Assembly: GCA_040007395.1 (NCBI GenBank)
Contig: JBDTVG010000087.1
Location: forward strand, 1-8,637
DNA length: 8,637 nt
From: DATGFK01 sp040007395
GTDB lineage: Bacteria; Chloroflexota; Anaerolineae; Aggregatilineales; UBA2796
Direction of reading: 5' to 3'
Shown in pieces: positions 1 to 6,156 of this stretch; the first letter of the stretch is position 1; each line of letters starts with the position of its first letter. The notes beneath the pieces were generated by a model that was given only the letters and a program-made list of their open reading frames with translations, was not told where the DNA came from and made no database searches. Made by a program: the position numbers and the translations under genes.

Positions 1-28
1 GACTCACTACGTATTTTCGGACTGGCAT
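1..28 (-). CDS. Possible 5' end of a gene running off the left edge
   Basis: On the minus strand an ATG at 28-26 is preceded by the purine-rich Shine-Dalgarno-like stretch GGAGAGGG (41-34), with 5 bases between its end and the ATG. The nine readable codons give MPVRKYVVS. The same strand carries the epimerase gene upstream, so this could be the next gene in that direction, about 125 bases after the epimerase stop. Nine residues are too few to name a family. The call rests only on the good spacing of the ribosome-binding site and the open frame to the edge. Confidence 0.35.
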
Positions 29-110
29 TTTCGCCCTCTCCTTTTCTCTGCTTTTTCCCTCCCTTATTTAACCCTCTTTCTTGCTTATTTCCCATGCGTT
101 AGTCTACTAG

Positions 111-130
111 GGACAGGGCGGACCCTGTCC
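111..130. repeat. 8-bp perfect hairpin after the epimerase gene
   Basis: GGACAGGG (111-118) and CCCTGTCC (123-130) form a perfect stem around the four-base loop CGGA. It lies 22 bases beyond the stop of the minus-strand epimerase gene, where a transcription terminator would be expected. No T-run follows on the minus strand, so it is not a classical intrinsic terminator. It could equally be a dispersed palindromic repeat or an mRNA 3' end stabiliser. The neighbouring 33-93 stretch is strongly pyrimidine-rich on the plus strand. Confidence 0.4.
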
Positions 131-152
131 GCTACAGATGTGGTACGGTGCA

Positions 153-1139
153 TCACCCCGGATACCAGACAACGCGCGGATCAAGCTCGGCACGTTGGTA
201 ATCCCACGCCGCATCGATGATCCTTGCCAGATCGTATTGAGGCCGCCAATCGAGCAGGAACTTGGCTTTGGTGTTATCCAGCCATGTCGAATGGTACGGT
301 GTGACAATAGCCACTGAGGGCAGGCCACGAGTGGTCTTCAGGTAATCTGCTACTGCACTATAATCGACAGGCTCATCCATGCAAATGTTGAACGTTTGCT
401 GACGCGCTTTCGGTGAATCAATGGCACACAAGATCGCGCTAGCGAGATCCTGAACATGCACGAAGTTACGCTTGATAGGCTTGTTGTCCGAATCGAGCAT
501 CAGGGGGACGGTCTGCGTGCGGATATAGTCGTCGGCTTGTGCCGCCCCCACAAGATCGCGCCAGCGCGGGCCGCCGAACACATCCTCGCCAAACGATAGT
601 TGATATTTAAAATCGTCTTTGTCCATGATCCAAGGCGCACGTAGACAGCAGCCGTTCAGGTTGTACTGGACGTAATACTGTTCCAGCATCACTTCTTCCA
701 GCACTTTCGAGAGGGCATAGCAGCCGGGATAGGCGCTGTGTTTTTGAGTCTCCGTGGCGGGAATGGGCTGTGGATAGACAAAATGCCCCAGCGCTGCGTC
801 GCCGCCGATCAAGATAAACTGCTGGAAAGTCTCGCTCTGTCGGGCGACTTCGAGCAGCCAGAACATCCCCTTGATCGCCACATCCATGATCGCTTCGGGG
901 ATTTCCTTGACGGTTGCCAGATGCAGTACATGGGTAACATCCTGCATGGCTTGCTCCACCGTCGCCAGATCCTGAATCGAGCCGCGCATTACTTCGAGGC
1001 GCGGCTGTGCATCCAGCACCCGACTGTGGCACAACGCCCGCACTATGAACGTATCAAAACGTGGATTTTCAAGCAGTCGGTTGATGAAAACCTGACCAAC
1101 TTTTCCGGTGGCTCCGGTCACAAGTATTCGTTTTTGCAT
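153..1139 (-). CDS. NAD(P)-dependent epimerase/dehydratase-like protein (extended SDR), 328 aa
   Basis: This is a member of the extended short-chain dehydrogenase/reductase group, in which an N-terminal Rossmann fold binds NAD(P) and a smaller C-terminal part binds a nucleotide-sugar or related substrate. The cofactor motif TGATGKVG is at residues 8-15, and an acidic residue after the fourth strand (D57, in GSIQD) fits adenine-ring contact. The catalytic pair Y141 and K145 is in the context YALSK. A later NFVHVQDLA segment is typical of sugar epimerases. The catalytic Ser/Thr normally found about 25-30 residues before the Tyr is not evident: the region reads IGGDAALG (111-118). The substrate cannot be read from the sequence. 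The ATG at 1139-1137 has GAAGGG (1153-1148) eight bases upstream, which supports this start. Length is normal for the family. The protein is probably cytosolic and monocistronic, or first of a short minus-strand unit leaving the window. Confidence 0.88.
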   Translation of the reverse strand: MQKRILVTGATGKVGQVFINRLLENPRFDTFIVRALCHSRVLDAQPRLEVMRGSIQDLATVEQAMQDVTHVLHLATVKEIPEAIMDVAIKGMFWLLEVARQSETFQQFILIGGDAALGHFVYPQPIPATETQKHSAYPGCYALSKVLEEVMLEQYYVQYNLNGCCLRAPWIMDKDDFKYQLSFGEDVFGGPRWRDLVGAAQADDYIRTQTVPLMLDSDNKPIKRNFVHVQDLASAILCAIDSPKARQQTFNICMDEPVDYSAVADYLKTTRGLPSVAIVTPYHSTWLDNTKAKFLLDWRPQYDLARIIDAAWDYQRAELDPRVVWYPG

Positions 1140-1153
1140 ATTAAGTGCCCTTC

Positions 1154-1357
1154 AAGCTGAAAAGAGTCCAAGTAGTTATTATGCCACACTTGAAGGTTTC
1201 CTTCCGCCCAACTGGTTGATGTTAAAACGCAATAACCTATCGTTAACGAAAATTTCAAATAAAGTTACCAAATCGATAAAAAAGTGGGCTTCGGTAAACT
1301 TTTTTTGCCATTTGTTGGATTTATTAAGAAGGTTTGTGGGAAATTTTGGGAAAGTTC
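1154..1357. other. AT-rich intergenic segment, no gene seen
   Basis: This stretch is clearly richer in A and T than its surroundings and must hold the promoter of the minus-strand epimerase gene, although no convincing -35/-10 pair was found on that strand. It contains an imperfect inverted repeat, AAAGTTACC (1261-1269) with GGTAAACTTT (1293-1302), followed by a run of seven T (1300-1306). That could be a weak plus-strand terminator that insulates the promoter downstream. No open frame here has a ribosome-binding site or recognisable protein features. Confidence 0.35.
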
Positions 1358-1386
1358 TTGACAAGTTAGAATTTAGTATTTATACT
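1358..1386 (+). promoter_or_regulatory. Near-consensus sigma70 promoter
   Basis: TTGACA (1358-1363) matches the -35 consensus exactly. A 17-base spacer separates it from TATACT (1381-1386), which matches five of six -10 positions. Transcription would start near 1393 on the plus strand. No open frame follows closely. The transcript would be either a short RNA ending near the 1432-1460 hairpin, or a long leader of about 520 bases that crosses two MITE-like elements and reaches the restriction-modification gene at 1914. Confidence 0.65.
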
Positions 1387-1431
1387 GCAACTACTAGTCA
1401 AACACTGACTTAGTAAATCCCCCACCCGCAA

Positions 1432-1460
1432 GAGCGCCACGCCCCCAAATTGTGGCGCTC
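1432..1460 (+). other. 9-bp perfect hairpin downstream of the promoter
   Basis: GAGCGCCAC (1432-1440) and GTGGCGCTC (1452-1460) pair perfectly around an 11-base loop. The hairpin begins about 40 bases after the predicted start site of the 1358-1386 promoter. The bases after it (CGCATTTATAGCC) contain no strong T-run, so termination is uncertain. It could be the end or core of a small non-coding RNA, a protein-binding palindrome, or a leader structure. Confidence 0.45.
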
Positions 1461-1534
1461 CGCATTTATAGCCTCTTTGGATGGTTATAATTGCGTAGGG
1501 GTTTCTTTGCCCAACCCTAACGGTAGATGCGTTA

Positions 1535-1681
1535 TAGAGCGTGTTTGAATATTCAGTTGACCCCACCCTAAATCCCTCCTCGCAAGCAGGGAGGGACTTC
1601 AATCCGGGGCTTGCTCCCTTTCCCCGCAAGCGAGGAAAGGGCTGGGGATAGGGGTGCTTTCGCATTTTCAAACACGCTCTA
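1535..1681. mobile_element. MITE-like element 1 with 13-bp terminal repeats and TA flanks
   Basis: TAGAGCGTGTTTGAA (1535-1549) is repeated perfectly in inverted form at 1667-1681. If the outer TA on each side is a target-site duplication, the element is 143 bp (1537-1679) with 13-bp perfect inverted repeats beginning GAGCGTG. It has no coding capacity, and its interior is a palindromic module (1561-1656). TA duplication is known for IS630/Tc1-mariner elements and some IS5-related groups, so a non-autonomous derivative of one of these is likely. The mobilising transposase is not identifiable here. Confidence 0.6.
1561..1656 (+). repeat. Palindromic intergenic module, copy A
   Basis: This is the first of four related modules of about 95 bases in the window. 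It begins CCCCACCCTAAATCCCTCC and contains two hairpins: CCCTCC (1574-1579) with GGAGGG, and CCCTTTCC (1616-1623) with GGAAAGGG (1634-1641). It ends in a G-rich tail. It belongs to the same variant as copy D (5135-5230). It sits inside MITE-like element 1. Confidence 0.6.
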
Positions 1682-1847
1682 GCTCACTTTACACACGACT
1701 TATTTTATGCCTGATTGCCCTCACCCCCGGCCCTCTCCCGAAGGCGAGGGGAGCCAATACCGCTTGTCTTGAAGTCCCTCTCCTGTGGGAGAGGGATTTA
1801 GGGTGAGGGCGACTTTGCATAAAAACACCGTTGCGTAAGGTGAGTTA
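1680..1847. mobile_element. MITE-like element 2 with ~29-bp imperfect terminal repeats and TA flanks
   Basis: The left end (1682-1710) and the reverse complement of the right end (1817-1845) match at 20 of 29 positions. They share CTCAC, TTAC and a perfect inner TTTTATGC (1703-1710, paired with 1817-1824). A TA lies immediately outside each end (1680-1681 and 1846-1847). The left TA is the same dinucleotide that borders element 1, so the two elements abut. The element is 164 bp without coding capacity and carries module copy B. Its right border creates a perfect TATAAT (1846-1851), but no -35 box lies at the right distance. Confidence 0.5.
1717..1810 (-). repeat. Palindromic intergenic module, copy B (inverted)
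   Basis: This copy is bounded by a perfect 10-bp inverted repeat, GCCCTCACCC (1717-1726) and GGGTGAGGGC (1801-1810). Read on the minus strand it begins CCCTCACCCTAAATCCCTC and closely follows copy C, including GGAGAGGGACTTCAA and TTGGCTCCCCT. Its opposite orientation to copy A, and the different host elements, suggest that the module moves or spreads independently of the surrounding terminal repeats. Confidence 0.6.
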
Positions 1848-1913
1848 TAATTGAACTGTCAAACTACTAAGCATTGAATAATCATTGGTAGCGTTTACAG
1901 ATTGAGAGCCGCT

Positions 1914-4900
1914 ATGTCCACACTCGCCGCTTTCGCGCCGCTGTTTCAAAAATACCTCACCGATGCCCGGACTGCCCAAGCAGAAGCCCGCCATCACGAC
2001 TATCGGCGCTCGATCTTCCTCTCGTTTCTGTATGAAGCCTTCAACATCAAGGCCGACGAAGTAGACATCGAAAAGTTCTTGAAGATCGATGTTCGCAAAA
2101 TTGGCTGGATTGACGCACTGTTCCGCGATCTGGTATTCGAGTTCAAGCGCGACTTGACCAGAGAACGCAATGACGGGTTGCGTGAACTGCGCGACTATCT
2201 CCGCACACTCGAACATGGCGCGGAATGTGTCGGATTGCTGACCGATGGGCTGATATTTGAAGTGTACACGTTGGAAGCTGGCACGACTGAGCTTCGCAAA
2301 GAGCGTATAGACGAAATCGACCTGAGCAAAGTCAACGAGGAAACGGCCTTCTTGTGGCTGGACTCGTATCTGTTCAGCCAGAAAAACGCGCCGCCAACTT
2401 CTGCCGATATTGTGCGGCGTTTCGGGGCGCAAAGCCCGACTTTTCAGGCAGCGGCGCATATCCTCGAAGCCTTGCTCGACAAAATGCAAACGATCCCCGC
2501 TGTCGCGATCAAGCGGGCGCAGTGGCGTTCGGTACTCTCCAAAGTCTACGGGTCGGAAGACATCGGCAGCGATGACCTGTTTGTGCGCCATACCTTCCTG
2601 AACCAGTTCGCCAAGCTGTTGGCCTACGCCGCACTGCAAGATGGTATCCCGCGTGACGATGACGTACTGATCGGGATCATCACGGGCGATGCGTTCAACC
2701 GTTTCGGCGTGAGCAACTTGGGTGAAATTGACTTTTTCGCGTGGGTACTAGACGACCCAACCGCCCGCAGCGAAGTGATTGCCATGCTGCGACGGTTAGC
2801 CGACAGCTTGATCGTCTATGACCTGACCAAGATTGATGAAGACTTGCTCAAGCAGTTATACCAGAATCTCGTTGACCCGGAGACGCGCCACGATCTCGGT
2901 GAGTTCTACACCCCTGATTGGCTGGCAGAACTGACCCTGCAAGAGATCGATTACCGCGCCGGACAGAGCTTGCTCGATCCCTCATGCGGATCGGGGACGT
3001 TCCTGTTTTTGGCGATCCGTCGCTTGGCGGCGGCAGGCTTGAAGGACTGGGCGCTGGTCGATTTCGCGCTAGAGAACATCGTCGGCATGGACGTACACCC
3101 GCTAGCAGTCACAGTCGCCCGAATCAACTACCTGCTGGCGATCATTCCCCATCGCAAAGGGACACGCGCCAGCCACAAAAGCGGACTGGTTTCGCTGCCC
3201 GTTTATATGGCAGACACGCTGCGTACCCCCGAAGAAAAAGGCAACGACAAAAACACGCTAATCGTGAATGTCGATATTGCCAACGATGAAAAGTTTCGTA
3301 TCCCAGTAGACGCAGCGCAAACGCCCGCCGTCTTTAATGCCGTGATCGAGCAGATGGATGAGTTTGCCCGCTATCCAGTGGAGCAGATTAATCTTGGTCT
3401 GCGGAATACTTTTCTGGCGACAGTCAAGGATCGTTTTGGCACAGTCCAGCGTGGGGCGCTTGGATCTGACGTTTCGGCCTCATATTGGGGCGGCAATCTG
3501 ACGCTGCTTAACAAACTGATCCACGAAGGGCGCAACTCGATCTGGGCGTACATGCTCAAGAATTCGGCGCGTCCGCTGCTGCTGAGTGAGCAAAAGTTCG
3601 ATGTAATCGTGGGCAACCCGCCTTGGTTGACTTACAAGGGTATCAAGGACAAGACCTATCAGAAGGAAGTCAAGGATCTGGCGCTGCGCTATGGGTTGAT
3701 CAAAAGTGGCGAACGCAAGCTGATGACGCAAATTGAACTTTCGACGCTGTTTATGGTTCACTGCGAAGCGAGTTATCTGCGTGAGGGTGGCCTCATCGCC
3801 TTTGTCATGCCGCGCACCATAATCACAGGGGCAAGGCAGCATCGACTGTTTCAGGAACGCGGCTTTACTCGTGTGCTGGATCTCTTGGGCGTATTCCCAT
3901 TGTTTAACATACCAAGCGGCGTATTGATCCGCCGTGCAATTGACTTGCACCTGAATAACATTCCGACAACGGCGTATACAGGCCGCTTGCCTGCCCACCA
4001 AATGTCTCTTGATCAGGCCCAAGCATTTTTGACTAGCACCATTAGCACAACTCATTTCGTAGGTGCGGTGCAAGTGACCAGCCCCTACTATTATGATCGA
4101 TTCAAAAATGGCGCAACCCTAAATCCGCGAAACCTGTGTTTTGTCAGGCCGCAGCAGACTATTGCATCGGGCGACGCCGCCGTCAACCCAGCAATGGAAA
4201 CCGATCCAGAGGCTAACGCTGAAGCCAAAGTTCCCTGGAAAGATGTTCTGTTAAAAGGGCTGGTTTATAACGAAAACTTATATGCCACATTGTTGAGCAA
4301 AAACTTGATGCCATTTGGCTACCGTAAACTGCATCTGGTGGCGCTGCCAATGCGTTTGGATAGTGAGGGCAGGCTGAAAGCAATTGGCGAGTATGATTTT
4401 CTGGCAGCCGGACATAGCAGATCATGGACAACATGGTTTGCGCCTACCGACGAAAAATGGACGACCCTAAAAAAAGATACTTCACAAATCGATCATTTGA
4501 TCGATCAATATAATTACATGCAAAAATTGACCAATCAGCGCCCAGAAGGTGTATATAAGGTACTTTATAATACTAGCGGCGTTCACATTACAAGTTGCGT
4601 GATTGATGTACGTGGCACATCGCCTAAAGTTTACGAATATCCGACACAAAGTTTTGTAGTGGATACTTCAACATATTATTACGAGACAGTTAATGTCGAT
4701 GAAGCCCACTATCTTTGTGCGTTGCTCAATGCCCCAATAGTTGATGAGACGATTAAGACCCATCAAAGTCGGGGTAAGGGTGTAGTTGGACAACGCCATA
4801 TCCACCGTACTCCGTTCGAGACGTGCGCCATCGCGCCTTTCGACCCTGCCAACGCCGATCACATCGCCCTAGCGCGGCTCAGTCAGGCGGCGCACGCTCA

Positions 4901-5021
4901 GGTCGCCGCGACTCCGCTGACCGGGCAAGTGGTCATGGCACGTCGGCAAGCCCGCGCCGCCGTCGAATCACAGATCGCCGCGATAGACGAGATCGCACGG
5001 CGGGTGTTGCCCTCACCCTAA
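1914..5021 (+). CDS. Single-chain restriction-modification enzyme, Type IIG / Eco57I-like N6-adenine methylase, 1035 aa
   Basis: This protein combines cleavage, methylation and DNA recognition in one chain. Near the N-terminus the segment D67...E76-F-K78 (LVFEFKRD) fits a PD-(D/E)xK nuclease core. The gamma-type adenine methylase follows: LGEFYTP (328-334, motif X region), the SAM-binding DPSCGSGTF from D355, GMDVHP with D393, and the catalytic NPPW (568-571), the N6-adenine signature. The last 250 residues or so, with HIHRTPFE near 962-969, resemble the target-recognition part of this family. No separate restriction, methylase or specificity gene lies nearby, as expected for a stand-alone Type IIG system. 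Length is close to Eco57I-type enzymes. An in-frame TTG lies four codons upstream (1902), but ATG 1914 is preferred; the ribosome-binding site is weak either way. A possible promoter, TTGAAC (1851-1856) with TTGAAT (1874-1879), is poor. The bases from about 4260 to 4800 are AT-richer than the rest. The stop codon TAA lies inside repeat copy C. Confidence 0.9.
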   Translation: MSTLAAFAPLFQKYLTDARTAQAEARHHDYRRSIFLSFLYEAFNIKADEVDIEKFLKIDVRKIGWIDALFRDLVFEFKRDLTRERNDGLRELRDYLRTLEHGAECVGLLTDGLIFEVYTLEAGTTELRKERIDEIDLSKVNEETAFLWLDSYLFSQKNAPPTSADIVRRFGAQSPTFQAAAHILEALLDKMQTIPAVAIKRAQWRSVLSKVYGSEDIGSDDLFVRHTFLNQFAKLLAYAALQDGIPRDDDVLIGIITGDAFNRFGVSNLGEIDFFAWVLDDPTARSEVIAMLRRLADSLIVYDLTKIDEDLLKQLYQNLVDPETRHDLGEFYTPDWLAELTLQEIDYRAGQSLLDPSCGSGTFLFLAIRRLAAAGLKDWALVDFALENIVGMDVHPLAVTVARINYLLAIIPHRKGTRASHKSGLVSLPVYMADTLRTPEEKGNDKNTLIVNVDIANDEKFRIPVDAAQTPAVFNAVIEQMDEFARYPVEQINLGLRNTFLATVKDRFGTVQRGALGSDVSASYWGGNLTLLNKLIHEGRNSIWAYMLKNSARPLLLSEQKFDVIVGNPPWLTYKGIKDKTYQKEVKDLALRYGLIKSGERKLMTQIELSTLFMVHCEASYLREGGLIAFVMPRTIITGARQHRLFQERGFTRVLDLLGVFPLFNIPSGVLIRRAIDLHLNNIPTTAYTGRLPAHQMSLDQAQAFLTSTISTTHFVGAVQVTSPYYYDRFKNGATLNPRNLCFVRPQQTIASGDAAVNPAMETDPEANAEAKVPWKDVLLKGLVYNENLYATLLSKNLMPFGYRKLHLVALPMRLDSEGRLKAIGEYDFLAAGHSRSWTTWFAPTDEKWTTLKKDTSQIDHLIDQYNYMQKLTNQRPEGVYKVLYNTSGVHITSCVIDVRGTSPKVYEYPTQSFVVDTSTYYYETVNVDEAHYLCALLNAPIVDETIKTHQSRGKGVVGQRHIHRTPFETCAIAPFDPANADHIALARLSQAAHAQVAATPLTGQVVMARRQARAAVESQIAAIDEIARRVLPSP

Positions 5022-5109
5022 ATCCCTCTCCCAAAGGAGAGGGACTTCAATACAAGCGGCGTTGGCTCCCCTTCCATCGCTTGCGGGGGAAGGGGTTAGG
5101 GGTTAGGGG
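5010..5109 (+). repeat. Palindromic intergenic module, copy C, overlapping the restriction gene's 3' end
   Basis: The module starts at CCCTCACCCTAAATCCCTC. It therefore encodes the last residues (PSP) and the TAA stop (5019-5021) of the restriction-modification gene. Three bases after the stop an 8-bp perfect hairpin forms, CCCTCTCC (5024-5031) with GGAGAGGG (5036-5043), loop CAAA. A second stem pairs CCCCTTCC with GGAAGGGG. It can serve as the 3' end structure of the gene. Copy B is its closest relative in the window. Confidence 0.65.
5085..5109 (+). other. G-quadruplex motif with telomere-like TTAGGGG repeats
   Basis: Four guanine runs, at 5085-5089, 5092-5095, 5099-5102 and 5106-5109, are separated by AA, TTA and TTA. 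This is a textbook intramolecular four-tetrad quadruplex pattern, and the spacing repeats TTAGGGG. It lies about 65-90 bases beyond the stop of the restriction gene on its coding strand, so it would occur in the mRNA tail as well as in DNA. A weaker pattern, with runs at 5207-5209, 5213-5216, 5219-5222 and 5227-5229, occurs in copy D. Confidence 0.6.
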
Positions 5110-5134
5110 TCAACGACTTGGCACGCCTTATTAA

Positions 5135-5230
5135 CCCCACCCTAAATCCCTCCCCGCACGCGAGGAGGGACTTCCAATCCGACTGATTTTGCTCCCCTCG
5201 CCCTGCGGGAGAGGGGCAGGGGATGAGGGC
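5135..5230 (+). repeat. Palindromic intergenic module, copy D
   Basis: It begins CCCCACCCTAAATCCCTCC like copy A. It contains the stem CCCTCC (5148-5153) with GGAGGG (5164-5169), then CCCCTC with GAGGGG, and ends in ATGAGGGC. It follows copy C after about 25 bases in the same orientation and stops five bases before the AAA+ gene's stop codon. Together C and D occupy the whole convergent gap and probably act as a two-sided transcription barrier. Confidence 0.6.
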
Positions 5231-5235
5231 TAATG

Positions 5236-6156
5236 CTACGTTAACGGCAGTACGCTTGTCTCTGGTGCGGTGCTGCTCCATGACAGCGCCACGCCGACTT
5301 CTTGTTTGGAGCGCCGGATCTGTGCCAACGCTTCGGCAAAGTGAGCAAGCCCTACCGATTCTTCACCTTGTTCCACCGCCGATGCCGCCGCCAAAATGAC
5401 AGCATTAAGCACTTCGCCGCCACTCAAACCGAGGCTCTGTTGGGCTAACGTTTGCGGCGTGACATTGGGCTGTAAGGGCAGCAAGTCGGGCAGGTGGTAG
5501 CGCCACAGCCGGGTTAAGGCGGCTTCATCGGGCAGCGGAAAATGCACATGGGCGAGAATACGCCGCACAAAGGCCGGATCGTAGTTCGAGGCTAAATTGG
5601 TCGCGAACAGTACCACACCCTCAAATGAATCGAGTTGCAAGAGTAGCGTACTGCGCGAAACGTTCACCCCATAATCGGCGGCTTGTGTGATATTCGTGGC
5701 GCGGCGGCTCAATACTGAGTCGGCTTCGTCGAAAAACAATACTGCCGATTCCGTCTTTGCCGCTTCAAAGGCGGCGGCGATATTCTTAGGCGTGTCGCCC
5801 ACAAAGCGCGATTCGATCTGCGCGTAATCAATACGGATAATCGGGCGGTTCAAATGGTCAGCGATGGCCTCGGCGGCGAAACTCTTGCCTGTGCCGGGAG
5901 GCCCGTACAGATTGATCGCAATGCCCTGTCCTTCGGGGTGGATCGATTCCAAGCCCCATGTATGATACAGCTTATCGTGGTACTTGATCTTGGCGAGGGC
6001 GGTACGTAGCTGTCGATCTGTCTCGGCAGTCAGCACCAGATCGCTCAATTGGCGGCGCGGTACTTGTGGCGTAAAAAGAACCATACGTGCTGTTAGATCC
6101 TCAAGCTGTTCCCCGTCTTTGTCGGCAGAGGCAGGCAGCCAATTAATCGGACTCAT
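5236..6156 (-). CDS. AAA+ ATPase of the classic (Vps4/FtsH/Cdc48-like) type, 306 aa, last gene of the four-gene operon
   Basis: This is a single AAA+ module expected to hexamerise and use ATP to unfold or remodel proteins threaded through its pore. Walker A GPPGTGKS is at 85-92, a pore-loop-like SRFVGD at 116-121, Walker B LFFDEAD at 140-146, sensor 1 ATN at 185-187, an arginine-finger region FVRR at 196-199, and a lid motif GLSGGEV at 243-249. Only about 80 residues precede Walker A, so there is no large substrate-binding N-domain. There is no HExxH zinc site and hence no fused protease. The last 20-25 residues are Ser/Thr/Pro-rich and look disordered. The ATG at 6156 overlaps the preceding gene's TGA by four bases (ATGA), implying translational coupling, and GGGGA lies six bases upstream. 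The context suggests that the three upstream small proteins are its substrates, adaptors or membrane anchors. The exact AAA+ subfamily is unresolved. Confidence 0.9.
   Translation of the reverse strand: MSPINWLPASADKDGEQLEDLTARMVLFTPQVPRRQLSDLVLTAETDRQLRTALAKIKYHDKLYHTWGLESIHPEGQGIAINLYGPPGTGKSFAAEAIADHLNRPIIRIDYAQIESRFVGDTPKNIAAAFEAAKTESAVLFFDEADSVLSRRATNITQAADYGVNVSRSTLLLQLDSFEGVVLFATNLASNYDPAFVRRILAHVHFPLPDEAALTRLWRYHLPDLLPLQPNVTPQTLAQQSLGLSGGEVLNAVILAAASAVEQGEESVGLAHFAEALAQIRRSKQEVGVALSWSSTAPETSVLPLT

Noticed and set aside
1366..1671. Minus-strand open frame crossing the promoter, hairpin and MITE-like element 1
   Set aside because: Its codons come from palindromic repeat sequence (PYPQPFPRLRGKG-type translation), a common artefact of these modules.
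1846..1851. Perfect TATAAT at the right border of MITE-like element 2 as promoter of the restriction gene
   Set aside because: No -35-like hexamer lies 16-18 bases upstream and there is no extended -10 TG; the match may just reflect the TA target and flanking AT bases.
1845..2639. Long open frame on the minus strand opposite the 5' part of the restriction gene (264 codons)
   Set aside because: It lies entirely antisense to a well-supported gene with clear motifs in the other strand, has no recognisable domain or ribosome-binding site, and has the composition of a shadow frame.
3480..4073. Minus-strand open frame of about 197 codons inside the restriction gene
   Set aside because: Antisense to the methylase core and downstream region (NPPW at 3615-3626); no domain or start signal.
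1914..5021. Reading the large methylase as PglX of a BREX system
   Set aside because: It has its own N-terminal EFK nuclease motif and is of Type IIG length, and no BrxA/B/C, PglZ or BrxL-like gene is nearby; the AAA+ gene next door is convergent and of a different type.
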